This document shows positions 42,140 through 51,600 of a stretch of DNA of 64,000 bases, one piece after another. Below the pieces are notes generated by a model. It was not told where the DNA came from. It saw only the letters and a program-made list of their open reading frames with translations, and did not search any database. The position numbers were made by a program, and so were the translations under genes. The stretch is from Flectobacillus roseus (lineage in GTDB: Bacteria > Bacteroidota > Bacteroidia > Cytophagales > Spirosomataceae): NCBI RefSeq assembly GCF_030056665.1, contig NZ_JASHIG010000027.1, one strand, 5' to 3'. Every line of letters starts with the position of its first letter. Position 1 is the first letter of the stretch.

Positions 42140-43630
42140 ATGAGGCCTTTAGATACCCAAGTTTTTCAACGATTGACCCGCTTGTATGTGATTGCACTTA
42201 CAACGGTTGCCGCTTTGTCTATGTCAGGACAATTGGTTATTCAATTGTTTCTACACCAATTACTAGACGATTCTCATGTTATTAATATCGCAGGGCGTCA
42301 AAGAATGCTCAGCCAGCGATTATGTAAAACATCGGTTTTGCTTTGTCGCCCTGATATTTTTCCTGCTGATGCCGAACATTACAGTCAAGATATCAAGGAT
42401 ATCATACGGTTATGGGAGGGATGTCACAAAGGCTTGAAAGGTGGTGAGTTAGATACCCCCGAACAAACCTACACGGTTCGTAATAGTGCAAAGATTGATA
42501 GTTTGTTTGAAGAGATTAATCCCGTTTTTACGATTATGCTCTCCAATGCCAAGACTATCAGTCAGGTAATCGAGAACCCTGTAAAGAATCAGGCAGATAC
42601 GCTTCAGGCTTCACTCAAGCAGATTTTGAGTAATGAGCGTAATTTCTTGAAAATGATGGATAAAATCGTTTTCCAATATGATAAAGAAGCAAGTCAGCGA
42701 GTAGATACAATCAAGCGTATCGAGTTGATTCTGTTTGTGTTATTATTTGTGGTATTGGTACTTGAAGGACTCTTAATATTCAGACCGATAGCCAATTATA
42801 TCAGAGTGGTTATCAAAAAACTGACTGACTCAGAAACAGAATTGCGAGACTCCAATGATATGCTTGTAACAACCCAAGCGGCGCTTGTTCAGGCTACTGA
42901 GGAGAAATATAAATTACAACTAGCAGAAGAAAAAGTACGTTCGGCCTCCTTAATGGAAGGGCAGGAGCTAGAGCGCAAGCGTCTTGCTCGTGAACTACAC
43001 GATGGGATTGGACAGATGCTAACTGGCTTACGACTGCTTGGAGAAAGAGTGCGCAGTACGCCATTTACTAACGACAAGCAAGAAAAGTCTTTTGAGGAGT
43101 TACAAAAATTGATTCAAGAAACAATTGAAGCTACTCGTACTGTTTCATTCAATTTGGCGCCTTCTGTGCTGAGTGACTATGGACTCGGACCTGCGGTAAG
43201 GATTTTGACCGAGCAAACATCCAAAATGTCAGGGGTGGCTATTGATTTTCATGATAATATTCAAAAACGTTTACCTGAAAATATAGAAACTACCCTTTAC
43301 CGTGTTGCTCAAGAAGCCCTACATAATGCCATCAAATATGCGGAAGCGAGTTTGATCAGTGTTCATCTTGAAGAAACCAATCAAAAAATCCTTATGCATA
43401 TTATTGATAATGGCAAAGGTTTCGAGCTGGGATTAAGCAAGAAAGGACTCGGCGGAAACGGGCTGAAAAACATGCAAACTCGAAGTAATTTATTGAACGG
43501 ACAATTCAAAATACAGTCAGGAATTGGAAAAGGTACCGCCATTCAGGTGGTCATTCCTTTATCGAATAAAAAGAAGTCATCCACTATTTCAAAGAAAAAA
43601 ACATTAACTCAACAGACAACGACGATATGA
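42140..43630 (+). CDS. NarX-like nitrate/nitrite sensor histidine kinase
   Basis: Membrane sensor kinase of the NarX type. I start at the ATG at 42140 (496 residues); a TTG at 42092 would add 16. TM1 is at residues 15-37, followed by a P-box-like motif VINIAGRQRMLSQRLCKTS at residues 47-65 that closely resembles the nitrate-binding segment of NarX/NarQ. TM2 is near residues 195-218. The kinase core is of the HisKA_3 type: LERKRLARELHDGIGQMLTG has the phosphoacceptor His, then HATPase motifs IIDNGKGFE and GGNGLKNMQTRSN. It overlaps the response regulator gene by 4 bases and follows nirBD. Confidence 0.9.
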   Translation: MRPLDTQVFQRLTRLYVIALTTVAALSMSGQLVIQLFLHQLLDDSHVINIAGRQRMLSQRLCKTSVLLCRPDIFPADAEHYSQDIKDIIRLWEGCHKGLKGGELDTPEQTYTVRNSAKIDSLFEEINPVFTIMLSNAKTISQVIENPVKNQADTLQASLKQILSNERNFLKMMDKIVFQYDKEASQRVDTIKRIELILFVLLFVVLVLEGLLIFRPIANYIRVVIKKLTDSETELRDSNDMLVTTQAALVQATEEKYKLQLAEEKVRSASLMEGQELERKRLARELHDGIGQMLTGLRLLGERVRSTPFTNDKQEKSFEELQKLIQETIEATRTVSFNLAPSVLSDYGLGPAVRILTEQTSKMSGVAIDFHDNIQKRLPENIETTLYRVAQEALHNAIKYAEASLISVHLEETNQKILMHIIDNGKGFELGLSKKGLGGNGLKNMQTRSNLLNGQFKIQSGIGKGTAIQVVIPLSNKKKSSTISKKKTLTQQTTTI

Positions 43631-44274
43631 ATCCTATAAAAGTATTATTGGCCGACGATCACGATGTGGTACGTAAAGGCATGAAAATGCTCCTTGAGGA
43701 CGAAGAGGGTATACTCGTAATTGGCGAAGCTGCCGATGGCGCTGAAGCAATCGATAAAGTAAAAATCTTGATGCCCGACGTGGTCATTCTTGATCTTACT
43801 ATGCCTAAAATGACAGGTATCGAAGCTGCTGCAGTTATTTCTCAGGAATATCCATCGGTAAAGATTTTAATCTTTTCGATGCATAATAATCGTGAGTATA
43901 TTATCAATTCTGTCGAGAATGGCGCAAGTGGATATTTGCTAAAAGATACAGGCAAAGACGAATTACTACGTGCTTTGACCGTTGTCTCAGAAGGACGTAA
44001 GTATTTCCCACCCGAAATATCAGAAGTCATTATTGATGAATTATTGGCAAAAAATCTCTCAGGGGGTGCACCTACTGAAAGCAAGCCTATTTTTCAGAAA
44101 ATTACGCCAAAAGAGCGCCAAATTCTTGACCTTATCGTACAAGGATATAATAGCCGTGAAATTGCAGATAAGCTGTTTTTGAGTATTCGTACAGTCGACA
44201 ATCACCGTGCGAATATGATGAAGAAAACTAAAGCAAAAAATACTGCTGATTTAGTGAAAATGGCAATACAATAA
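43627..44274 (+). CDS. NarL/FixJ-family response regulator
   Basis: Receiver domain at residues 4-120 with acidic pocket DDH at 10-12, phosphoacceptor Asp56 in PDVVILDLTMPKMTG, and the conserved Lys in GYLLKDTGKDELL. A LuxR-type helix-turn-helix occupies residues 150-215 (ITPKERQILDLIVQGYNSRE, IADKLFLSIRTVDNHRANMM). The start overlaps the sensor gene by 4 bases, so the pair is translationally coupled. The neighbours make it the probable nitrate/nitrite regulator of the island. Confidence 0.93.
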   Translation: MNPIKVLLADDHDVVRKGMKMLLEDEEGILVIGEAADGAEAIDKVKILMPDVVILDLTMPKMTGIEAAAVISQEYPSVKILIFSMHNNREYIINSVENGASGYLLKDTGKDELLRALTVVSEGRKYFPPEISEVIIDELLAKNLSGGAPTESKPIFQKITPKERQILDLIVQGYNSREIADKLFLSIRTVDNHRANMMKKTKAKNTADLVKMAIQ

Positions 44275-44292
44275 CTGTTGAGTGAATTGAGA

Positions 44293-44332
44293 TTGAGTGA
44301 ATGAGTGATTTTTATCCATCTCATTCACTCAA
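44293..44332. terminator. Hairpin after the two-component operon
   Basis: TTGAGTGAATGAG and CTCATTCACTCAA are perfect complements around a 14-base T-rich loop, 19 bp after the regulator stop. Confidence 0.6.
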
Positions 44333-44340
44333 ATAGGTAT

Positions 44341-44648
44341 GAATACTGAATTACGAATTGTTAATGTAAGGTTTTAAATATCAATATTTTATCATTAAAA
44401 TTCCTTTGGTTTTATTTTGTACTATTACGCTATAGGTAACAAGCCGTAGGCATTAAAATGTACTAATAATTCCGTTACACTATGAAGCCGAGTGCCCATA
44501 GCTGATATCCGAAAGCTCAATAAAACAATTTTATTTTGCATTGTTACTTCAGTAATCGTGCAGCATTAAGTTGAACGAACTAATGAGATAAAACATTAGT
44601 AATCAAGAAATTACACTCATAACTCATCATTCACAATTCATCACTCAT
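44341..44648. repeat. MITE-like element, second larger copy
   Basis: The left end GAATTACGAATTGTTAATGT then AAGGTTTTAAATATCAATA resembles the left end at 24650, and the right end CATAACTCATCATTCACAAT then TCATCACTC lies just before the protease stop. The middle has GCCGTAGGCATTAAAATGT and TTTTATTTTGCATTGTTAC. It fills most of the 374-bp gap. Confidence 0.6.
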
Positions 44649-45980
44649 TTATATTGCCCGTTTTAACGTTAAAGTAGTTACAAACAAGCCATTACCTCTT
44701 TTGACCACAAAATTGAGAGGTTTTCCTTCGCCTTTTTGGAATAACTTGTACAGTTCACTTATGGATATATCGCGCGAAGACTTGTCATTCACAAACAATA
44801 ATTTGTCTCCTTCTTGCAAACCTGCACTTTCAGCAGGAGAATTAGCCTCAATTCTTTCGATAAGATATTCATTATAATTTTGCCCTTTTGCCGCTAACTC
44901 CATACCTGTCATATTATGTTCAAAAGGCTCTTTTAGAAACTTATTAGAAGCCTTCAACACAATGTACTGGTCACGATAGTTGAAGGTTACTTTGAATCTT
45001 CTCAAAAACTCACAACCAATATTTCCTTGACGAGGATTTACCATGACATTAGGAATTACTTTGTAGGAGTTACTATCAGGAAAGGAAGCAACTAAGTTTT
45101 GTAATGTATATTTTCCGATTTTCAACTTTTGGATACGACCTAATTTCCCGTTGATGATACCACTCAAACCTCTTCCCAACTGAGCGCTAATAAGTTTGTG
45201 AGGAAGTTTAATTTTAGAGTTAGCCGTGGCATCTAGCGAAAGGGCATGTCCTGCCCCTGTATCCAATACTACCTTTATTGGAACAGAGGTGGTGCTATCA
45301 ATTAGTTCGAGTGTGTTGAGATAAGGTTTTTTATCCTCGATAGAGATAGCAATTTTTTCGCCTTTAGAGGGCTTGTATTTGTAGCTCTCTGGGTTTTGTA
45401 AAGTGATTTCCCGAAGGTTGAAATCAATAGTTACAGCAAATCGATCAAATAACTCATAGCCAATAATACCATGAATAGGACGACCTACAAACTCACTTAG
45501 TTTGAGGATATCTTCTTGAAGAATGACCAAATTTTGGTGATAGCCTGTCACTTCACCAAGCTGAATCGTATTATTAAGAACAATACTGGCTTCCAGTTTT
45601 TCGCCTGCACCCGCCCCCGCAATTTTTACTTGTCGAATCGGCTTTAACTGCTGTTTTTGTAAACAGAGCGGATCAGTGATAAGAATAGTACTTACACCAG
45701 TGTCGAGAATGAAGTGTAAGGTATCTGAATTATTGATTTTTAATGGGATGATGATTAAATTTGCCTGTAGCTCGAAAGGAATTTTAGTAATTTTCCTATT
45801 TTTAATAAATTGAAATCCAAATTTTTCTTCCACAACCTTTTCCTTTGTTCGAGTGGGAGAAAGTGACTTAGGAAAGCCAAGCGACGTCACGAAAGAATGA
45901 TGAATGGATGCGAATTGCTGCTCATAAGAAAAAAAAACAATGAACAGCGCAAGAACAATTTTTAGTAAAGTAGTTCTCAT
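44649..45980 (-). CDS. Retropepsin-like aspartyl protease with C-terminal PDZ domain
   Basis: A 443-residue exported protein. The N-terminus is a signal peptide (MRTTLLKIVLALFIVFFSYE). Two aspartyl-protease motifs follow: LHFILDTGVSTILITD near residue 89 and IKVVLDTGAGHALSLD near residue 235, so it is a two-domain DTG protein. The last 90 residues are a PDZ domain (YLIERIEANSPAESAGLQEG, DKLLFVNDKSSRDISIS). Family members in Bacteroidota are mostly uncharacterised. It stands alone and reads toward the two-component operon. Confidence 0.88.
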   Translation of the reverse strand: MRTTLLKIVLALFIVFFSYEQQFASIHHSFVTSLGFPKSLSPTRTKEKVVEEKFGFQFIKNRKITKIPFELQANLIIIPLKINNSDTLHFILDTGVSTILITDPLCLQKQQLKPIRQVKIAGAGAGEKLEASIVLNNTIQLGEVTGYHQNLVILQEDILKLSEFVGRPIHGIIGYELFDRFAVTIDFNLREITLQNPESYKYKPSKGEKIAISIEDKKPYLNTLELIDSTTSVPIKVVLDTGAGHALSLDATANSKIKLPHKLISAQLGRGLSGIINGKLGRIQKLKIGKYTLQNLVASFPDSNSYKVIPNVMVNPRQGNIGCEFLRRFKVTFNYRDQYIVLKASNKFLKEPFEHNMTGMELAAKGQNYNEYLIERIEANSPAESAGLQEGDKLLFVNDKSSRDISISELYKLFQKGEGKPLNFVVKRGNGLFVTTLTLKRAI

Positions 45981-46236
45981 ATTCTTGTCTGTTTAGTATC
46001 TATCTAATTTATAGTATTTTAGGATACAAAACAAATGTTTTTCTTAGATTGTTTAAATTTATCATAGGAAAGATACAAAAGTTGAAATAAGCTTTTAGAA
46101 TTACTTATATTTAAGAAAACTAGCATCGAAAAAATAGTTAAAACGCTAGATTTCTGCAAGAGTTTTATTGATGATTACAAGAAACCGATTATCGAGTATT
46201 CATCAATGCCCACATTCCCATAAAACCAACGCCCAT

Positions 46237-46698
46237 ATGTCCAAAGTAGTTATTAAACCAATACTCTATGCTGCATTAGCAGGGGGACTTTTGTCTTCTT
46301 GTGTTAGCCAGCAAAAATACCAAGCGCTCATACAAGACAAAGATCGTCTTGATGTAAGTGTTGAACGAGCACACAAAGAAATTAAAGAACTGAAGGAAAC
46401 CAAGCTCAACTTAGAAGATCAAATCAAATACAAAAATGTGGAGATTGCTAAGTTGGAAAATCAAGTAAGCACCATCAAAAAGCAAGCAGATGCTATGGGG
46501 CAAAAATTTGATGAGCTGGAAGACCAGATGAAAAAAATGAGTGCTGATTTAGAAAACAAAAAATATGAAAGCGCATTACTGGTAGCAAGTTATGAGCGTA
46601 AGATTGCAGAATTGCAATTGTTAGGGTCAAAATTGAAAACCAAAAAGAAAGCTAAAGTCACCAAAAAGACAGATAAGATACTAGCCGTAAAAAACTAG
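46237..46698 (+). CDS. Coiled-coil lipoprotein
   Basis: I do not recognise a named family. From the ATG at 46237 the 153-residue protein starts MSKVVIKPILYAALAGGLLS followed by SCVSQQ, a lipobox with the lipidated cysteine at residue 22; an upstream ATG at 46168 would give an untypical N-terminus. Residues 30-130 are almost continuous coiled coil (KDRLDVSVERAHKEIKELKE, KNVEIAKLENQVSTIKKQAD). The tail is lysine-rich. It is probably anchored to the outer membrane and could act as a spacer or cell-wall linker, but this is inference. Confidence 0.7.
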   Translation: MSKVVIKPILYAALAGGLLSSCVSQQKYQALIQDKDRLDVSVERAHKEIKELKETKLNLEDQIKYKNVEIAKLENQVSTIKKQADAMGQKFDELEDQMKKMSADLENKKYESALLVASYERKIAELQLLGSKLKTKKKAKVTKKTDKILAVKN

Positions 46699-46717
46699 GT
46701 TATATAAAGTCAACATT

Positions 46718-46746
46718 AGCCTCGCAATATTTGTGAGGCTTTTTTT
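46718..46746 (+). terminator. Terminator after the coiled-coil lipoprotein gene
   Basis: AGCCTCgCAA and TTGtGAGGCT stem followed by seven T residues. Confidence 0.85.
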
Positions 46747-46863
46747 ATGAGTGCTAAAAGGTTGATTTTTAGGAAAAGAGTCAACATATTTTAAAGAAGA
46801 TGCCCAAGTGATGCTTCACCGAAACAAATCCCTAAATTTTTAGTGCAAAGCATATTTTATCCA

Positions 46864-46871
46864 TAAATTTG
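46864..46871 (+). promoter_or_regulatory. Candidate -7 element of tpiA
   Basis: TAAATTTG matches the TAnnTTTG consensus, 83 bp before the tpiA start; no clear -33 TTTG was seen. Confidence 0.4.
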
Positions 46872-46954
46872 TAGGGTAATTAAGTTTCAACCAAAAAACA
46901 GTGGTTCAATAGATTCAGCGCAAGCTGTTTCTCTCCCCGACTTTACTTAAAAAA

Positions 46955-47716
46955 ATGAGAAAGAAAATCGTTGCTGGTAACTGGAAAATGAACAAAACAG
47001 CTGAAGAAGCATTAATCTTGGCTTCTGAAGTGGCAAACATGGTGAAAGATGAGGTATCTACAGATGTTACTGTAGTGATTGCTTCTCCGTCTTTGTACTT
47101 GAGTACTTTGACAAAATATGCTGAACCAGTAGTAAATTTGGGTATTTCGGCTCAAAACTGCCACCAAAAAGCTTCTGGTGCTTACACAGGTGAAATCTCA
47201 GCGCCAATGTTGAAATCAATCGGTGTAGAATATGTAATCTTAGGTCACTCAGAGCGTCGTCAGTACTTTGGCGAAACAAATGAGCAATTGGCTGAAAAAG
47301 TAAATATCTCTCTTGAAAATGGTTTGACACCAATCTTCTGTTGTGGAGAATCTCTAGAGCAACGCAATGCTCCAGGATACTTGGAGTTTGTGGCTTCACA
47401 ATTGACTGATAGCCTTTTCCACTTGTCAGTAGAAGATTTCGGTAAAGTAGTAATTGCTTACGAACCAATCTGGGCAATCGGTACAGGTGTAACGGCATCT
47501 TCTGAGCAAGCACAAGAAATGCACGCATTCTTGCGCGCTCATATTGCTACAAAATACGGACAAGAAGTAGCTGATAATACTTCTATCCTATACGGTGGTA
47601 GCTGTAACGAGAAAAACGCTCCTGAGTTGTTCGCTCGTGAGGACATCGACGGTGGTCTAATCGGTGGTGCATCATTGAAATCTCGTGAATTTGTGAATAT
47701 CGCAAAATCATTCTAG
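46955..47716 (+). CDS. tpiA: Triosephosphate isomerase
   Basis: Glycolytic enzyme interconverting DHAP and glyceraldehyde-3-phosphate. It begins MRKKIVAGNWKMNKTAEEAL with the catalytic Asn and Lys (residues 10-12). The electrophilic His is in VILGHSERRQYFGETN near residue 97, and the catalytic Glu is in VVIAYEPIWAIGTGVTAS near residue 170, with the flexible loop after it. Length is 253 residues, standard. Codon use is strongly biased to a few codons, as expected for an abundant enzyme. Confidence 0.98.
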   Translation: MRKKIVAGNWKMNKTAEEALILASEVANMVKDEVSTDVTVVIASPSLYLSTLTKYAEPVVNLGISAQNCHQKASGAYTGEISAPMLKSIGVEYVILGHSERRQYFGETNEQLAEKVNISLENGLTPIFCCGESLEQRNAPGYLEFVASQLTDSLFHLSVEDFGKVVIAYEPIWAIGTGVTASSEQAQEMHAFLRAHIATKYGQEVADNTSILYGGSCNEKNAPELFAREDIDGGLIGGASLKSREFVNIAKSF

Positions 47717-47814
47717 TTGATAGAGGTTATTCGTTATTTGTTAGTCGTTATTAGAGATGATACCTAAGTATGAGTGATGAATTCGTACTTTACGAAGGAT
47801 TTCTAAGTATTTCA

Positions 47815-47870
47815 GATTTGGGATTTCTGATTTTGGAAATCTAATATTCGAAATAAAAAGAATCGACAGT
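47815..47870. repeat. GATTT-rich hairpin-prone stretch after tpiA
   Basis: AGATTTGGGATTTCTGATTT then TGGAAATCTAATATTCGAA recalls the GATTTCGGA repeats at 1825 and 17053 but is more degenerate. Confidence 0.35.
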
Positions 47871-47902
47871 TTGGTAGCAACGACAAACGAAACGAAATAT
47901 AT

Positions 47903-47958
47903 AAAAAGCGCCGTAGGTGCGACAGAAGCTTGTTTTCTGTCACATCTACGGCGCTTTT
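47903..47958. terminator. Long hairpin terminator in the tpiA-cdd gap
   Basis: AAAAAGCGCCGTAGGTGcGA extended by CAGAA pairs with TTCTGTCaCATCTACGGCGC then TTTT. It is about 22 pairs long, bounded by A and T runs, in a 410-bp gap without genes. Confidence 0.8.
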
Positions 47959-48126
47959 GGTGTTTATAGGCTTGTTTTAAATGGTCACTTTTTGAGCATT
48001 TTACCGATGATTTTCTAATAGTTTTAATCCAGAAAAATAACAAGCTAAAAAATTTCATACTCTTTAAGAACTTTTCTGAAAAACAGCACGTTATACCTTT
48101 CCCTATTTCTAAAATCATCATAAACT

Positions 48127-48603
48127 ATGCAGAAATTAAACGTAACCATTTCATTAGAATCTTATGACTCAGAAACTGAATTGAGTGCAAAAGAACAGTT
48201 GTTATTGATGGAGGCTCGTAAAGCTACTTATAAGTCTTATGCGCCTTATTCACAGTTTCATGTGGGTGCTGCTATATTACTAGAAGACGATACAATTATC
48301 ACGGCCAATAATCAAGAAAATGCGGCTTTCCCATCAGGCTCTTGCGCCGAGCAATCAGCTATATTTTGGGTAGGAGCTAACCATCCAGACAAAAAAATCA
48401 AATCTATTGCGGTTATTGCTCGCCCTGGCAAAGGAGACGAGTTTAGAGGTGTTCCTCCTTGCGGTGCTTGTCGCCAAGCAATGCTTGAGTATGAAGTGCG
48501 TCAAAAACAACCAATTCGTTTATTGATGCTTGGAGCCAACAACCAAGTATTAGCAACCGAATCTATTGGAGACTTACTTCCTTTGAAGTTTGAAGAATTT
48601 TAA
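48127..48603 (+). CDS. cdd: Cytidine deaminase
   Basis: Zinc enzyme of pyrimidine salvage. The motif CAEQSAIFW near residue 78 holds the first Cys and catalytic Glu of the C-A-E type site, and PCGACRQAMLEYE near residue 115 holds the other two cysteines. SYAPYSQFHVGAAI near residue 40 is the substrate-binding region. It has 158 residues, about 25 more than the tetrameric B. subtilis type because of an N-terminal extension. The VTT protein gene follows closely. Confidence 0.95.
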   Translation: MQKLNVTISLESYDSETELSAKEQLLLMEARKATYKSYAPYSQFHVGAAILLEDDTIITANNQENAAFPSGSCAEQSAIFWVGANHPDKKIKSIAVIARPGKGDEFRGVPPCGACRQAMLEYEVRQKQPIRLLMLGANNQVLATESIGDLLPLKFEEF

Positions 48604-48640
48604 ACAGATTTCGAGTAAATTTTATTCGAAACCAATCCCT

Positions 48641-49315
48641 ATGAATTCATTTTTTAAACAGAATACCTTCTCAATCGTTTACGCTTTTTTTTTAGGGGTG
48701 ATGCCCTTGGTGGTAAGTTCTTCGATTACAGTATGGGTGATGTTTCATGAAGCAACAATCCATCAATTCGACTTGCCCACATGGACAATGGTATATGCCG
48801 CTGCTAGTTTGACAATGGCCTTTGCGCTTACGCCAACGACTTTCGTGGCACTATTGAGTGGGTATTTCTTGGGTTGGCAAGCACTCATACCTGTTTGTGT
48901 TAGTTACTGGCTAGCATCTTGGATTGGCTTTGTAATGGCGGCTAAAATAGATGGCGGGCGACTGTTGAATGCTTTGGAAGAGAGAAAAGGGGTCAAAGAA
49001 CTTCTTCAGAATCTTCAAAAACAGGAGTTTAAAATCATTTTGCTAGCGCGACTTTCACCAGTATTACCTTTTGCGGTGAGTAACTTATTGTTTTCTTGTT
49101 CGGGAGCGAAGTTGAAAAACTTTCTTACAGCAGGTTTTATCGGTATGCTGCCTCGCACACTTTTGTCGATATGGGTAGGTACACAAGCCAAAGAAATCAA
49201 GGCATTGATCGAACACCCAAGTGAGGGAGCCGTAGTACAAGTAGCTATTATATTGATGATTGGAATTTCATTGTATGGATTGTTTAGCATTGTGAGGAAA
49301 GCAATAGGAGAATAG
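48641..49315 (+). CDS. TVP38/TMEM64 (VTT) family membrane protein
   Basis: An integral membrane protein of 225 residues, distant from DedA. From the ATG at 48641 (a TTG at 48590 would overlap cdd) it has a first helix FSIVYAFFLGVMPLVVSSSI, then LSGYFLGWQALIPVCVSYWL, and the VTT signature region IILLARLSPVLPFAVSNLLF then SCSGAKLKNFLTAGFIGMLP near residue 130-165. It is probably cotranscribed with cdd, but no functional link is evident. Confidence 0.85.
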   Translation: MNSFFKQNTFSIVYAFFLGVMPLVVSSSITVWVMFHEATIHQFDLPTWTMVYAAASLTMAFALTPTTFVALLSGYFLGWQALIPVCVSYWLASWIGFVMAAKIDGGRLLNALEERKGVKELLQNLQKQEFKIILLARLSPVLPFAVSNLLFSCSGAKLKNFLTAGFIGMLPRTLLSIWVGTQAKEIKALIEHPSEGAVVQVAIILMIGISLYGLFSIVRKAIGE

Positions 49316-49438
49316 AAGCGTTCTTTTTGTTGAAAAATAGAGCATAATATAGCCTTTGCAGGCGACAGGGTACAAAATGCCTAAAGCTTACATAAATATT
49401 TTTTTCTCATTCATTTTCAGAATATTAGAAAAATTTTA

Positions 49439-49446
49439 TACCTTTG
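49439..49446 (+). promoter_or_regulatory. Bacteroidota-type -7 promoter element of rpsA
   Basis: TACCTTTG is an exact TAnnTTTG match, followed by CACCCC. It stands 84 bp before the rpsA ATG, and transcription would start around 49453 next to the CCCAATcAATTGGG palindrome. Confidence 0.65.
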
Positions 49447-49529
49447 CACCCCCAATCAATTGGGAATAACTAACTATAATTCAATGTGTTTTGCCCGCCA
49501 CATTGATGTATCAGGGCTTTTATTTAAAC

Positions 49530-51335
49530 ATGGCTAATCAATTAGCAGATTTCGACTGGGATTTAGTCGGCACTAAAGGTATCGGTGGTGGTTACTCTAC
49601 CGAAGAGAGAGCAAGATTAGAAGCTCTTATTGAAGGTACATTGAACCTTGTAACTGAGAAAGAAGTAGTAAAAGGTACTGTAGTAGGTATCACAGACCGT
49701 GAAGTGATTTTGAACATCGGTTTCAAATCAGACGGTATGGTTCCAACTTCAGAATTCAGAGATATGCCTGAATTGAAAGTTGGAGATGTAGTAGATGTTT
49801 ACGTTGAGAACCAAGAAGACAAAGCTGGTCAATTGATTCTTTCTCGTAAATTGGCTAAAGTAATGACTGCATGGAAAAACATCGAAGAAGCTCTTGAGCA
49901 AGATATCGTTATCGATGGTTTCGTTAAGCGTCGTACTAAAGGTGGTCTTATCGTTGATATCTTCGGTGTTGAGGCGTTCTTGCCAGGTTCACAAATCGAT
50001 GTGAAACCAATCCGTGACTTTGATATCTTCGTTGGTAAGAAAATGGAAGTTAAGGTTGTTAAAATCAACCATGCTAACGATAACGTTGTTGTTTCTCACA
50101 AAGTTCTTATCGAGAAAGACCTTGAAGAACAACGTCAATTGATCTTGAACAACCTTGAAAAAGGACAAGTTCTTGAAGGTGTTATCAAGAACATGACTAA
50201 CTTCGGTGTGTTCATCGACTTGGGTGGTGTTGACGGTTTGTTGCACATCACAGATATTTCTTGGGGTCGTATCAACCATCCACAAGAGTTGCTTAAATTG
50301 GATCAGAAAATCCAAGTGGTTGTTTTGGACTTCGACGAGAACAAGAAACGTATCTCTTTGGGTATGAAACAATTGCAAGCTCACCCTTGGGATGCTTTGG
50401 CAGCTACAGTAGAAATCGGTTCTAAAGTAAAAGGTAAAGTTGTAAACGTTGCTGATTACGGTGCTTTCTTAGAAGTATTGCCAGGTGTTGAAGGTTTGAT
50501 CCACGTTTCAGAAATGTCTTGGTCGCAACACTTGCGTAACCCACAAGACTTCTTGAAAGTAGGTGACGAAATCGAAGCAGTTGTGTTGACTTTGGATCGC
50601 TCTGAGCGTAAAATGTCATTGGGTATCAAACAATTGACTGAAGATCCTTGGACTAAACAAGATTTGTTGAGCAAATACGCAGTAGGTACTAAGCACACTG
50701 GTACTGTACGTAACTTGACAAACTTCGGTTTGTTCCTTGAATTGGAAGAAGGTATCGATGGTTTGGTTCACGTATCTGACTTGTCTTGGACTAAGAAAAT
50801 CAAACACCCTTCTGAGTTCATCAAAGTTGGTGAGAAATTAGACGTTGTAGTATTGGAGCTTGACGCAGACAACCGTCGTTTGGCTTTAGGTCACAAACAA
50901 TTGGAAGAAAACCCTTGGGATACTTTTGAATCAATCTTCACTGTAGGTTCTGTTCACAAAGCAACTATCGTTGCGAAAAATGACAAAGGAGCTACTTTGG
51001 AATTGCCTTACGGTATCGAAGGTTCTGTACAGTTGAAACAATTGGTGAAAGAAGATGGTTCTGTTGCTGAAGCTGGTGAACAACTTGACTTTAAAGTAAT
51101 CGAATTCAACAAAGAAGATCGTAAAATCGCTCTTTCTCACACAAGAATTTTCAACGACGCTAAAGAAGAGGCTGTTCAAGAAGAGAAGAAAAAGACTGCT
51201 AAAGATGTAGAAAAAGTTACTAGCTCTGTTGAGAAATCAACTTTGGGTGACTTAGATGCTTTGACAGCTTTGAAAGCTCAAATGGAAGACTCAGCTCGTG
51301 AAGAAGCTAAGAAAAAATTAGAGAAGAAGAAATAA
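49530..51335 (+). CDS. rpsA: 30S ribosomal protein S1
   Basis: RNA-binding ribosomal protein that helps recruit mRNA, especially important in a lineage with few Shine-Dalgarno sites. The ATG at 49530 (MANQLADFDWDLVG) gives 601 residues; a TTG at 49491 is less likely. I count six S1 repeats, e.g. VKGTVVGITDREVILNIGFK near residue 46, VLEGVIKNMTNFGVFIDLGG, VKGKVVNVADYGAFLEVLPG and HTGTVRNLTNFGLFLELEEG; the last repeat is weaker. The C-terminus is a charged tail ending in EEAKKKLEKKK. Codon use is highly biased. A clear promoter and terminator make it a single-gene unit. Confidence 0.96.
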   Translation: MANQLADFDWDLVGTKGIGGGYSTEERARLEALIEGTLNLVTEKEVVKGTVVGITDREVILNIGFKSDGMVPTSEFRDMPELKVGDVVDVYVENQEDKAGQLILSRKLAKVMTAWKNIEEALEQDIVIDGFVKRRTKGGLIVDIFGVEAFLPGSQIDVKPIRDFDIFVGKKMEVKVVKINHANDNVVVSHKVLIEKDLEEQRQLILNNLEKGQVLEGVIKNMTNFGVFIDLGGVDGLLHITDISWGRINHPQELLKLDQKIQVVVLDFDENKKRISLGMKQLQAHPWDALAATVEIGSKVKGKVVNVADYGAFLEVLPGVEGLIHVSEMSWSQHLRNPQDFLKVGDEIEAVVLTLDRSERKMSLGIKQLTEDPWTKQDLLSKYAVGTKHTGTVRNLTNFGLFLELEEGIDGLVHVSDLSWTKKIKHPSEFIKVGEKLDVVVLELDADNRRLALGHKQLEENPWDTFESIFTVGSVHKATIVAKNDKGATLELPYGIEGSVQLKQLVKEDGSVAEAGEQLDFKVIEFNKEDRKIALSHTRIFNDAKEEAVQEEKKKTAKDVEKVTSSVEKSTLGDLDALTALKAQMEDSAREEAKKKLEKKK

Positions 51336-51357
51336 TCATCTCTGATTGAGTATATTA

Positions 51358-51395
51358 AAAGGCTCTGCTGACGTATGTTGGCAGAGCCTTTTTTA
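51358..51395 (+). terminator. Rho-independent terminator after rpsA
   Basis: AAAAGGCTCTGC and GCAGAGCCTTTT with a 12-base loop, followed by more T residues. Confidence 0.9.
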
Positions 51396-51419
51396 GCTTG
51401 GGGCTATCAGGTGTCGGAT

Positions 51420-51600
51420 ATGGGCTTTCGGGTATAGGAGGGCTGCTGCTTAGAGATGATAAAGTTAATACGCGATGGGCTGTAAGCTTTAGGCGTTAAG
51501 CCAAAATCTTGTTTGAATTCATTGGGAATATTTTTGCCGAAAGCCCATTGCTGAAAGTCGAAAGCCAAATAGTTGAATTTATTTTGCCCATAAACTTTAA
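51420..51600. repeat. GGGCTTTCGG / GCCGAAAGCC intergenic element
   Basis: GGGCTTTCGGGTATAGGAGG and TTTTTGCCGAAAGCCCATTG contain complementary CGGGCTTTC-type words, and the element ends TTGAATTTATTTTGCCCATA, like the ends of the other families. It adjoins the 140-bp repeat at 51601. Confidence 0.5.
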
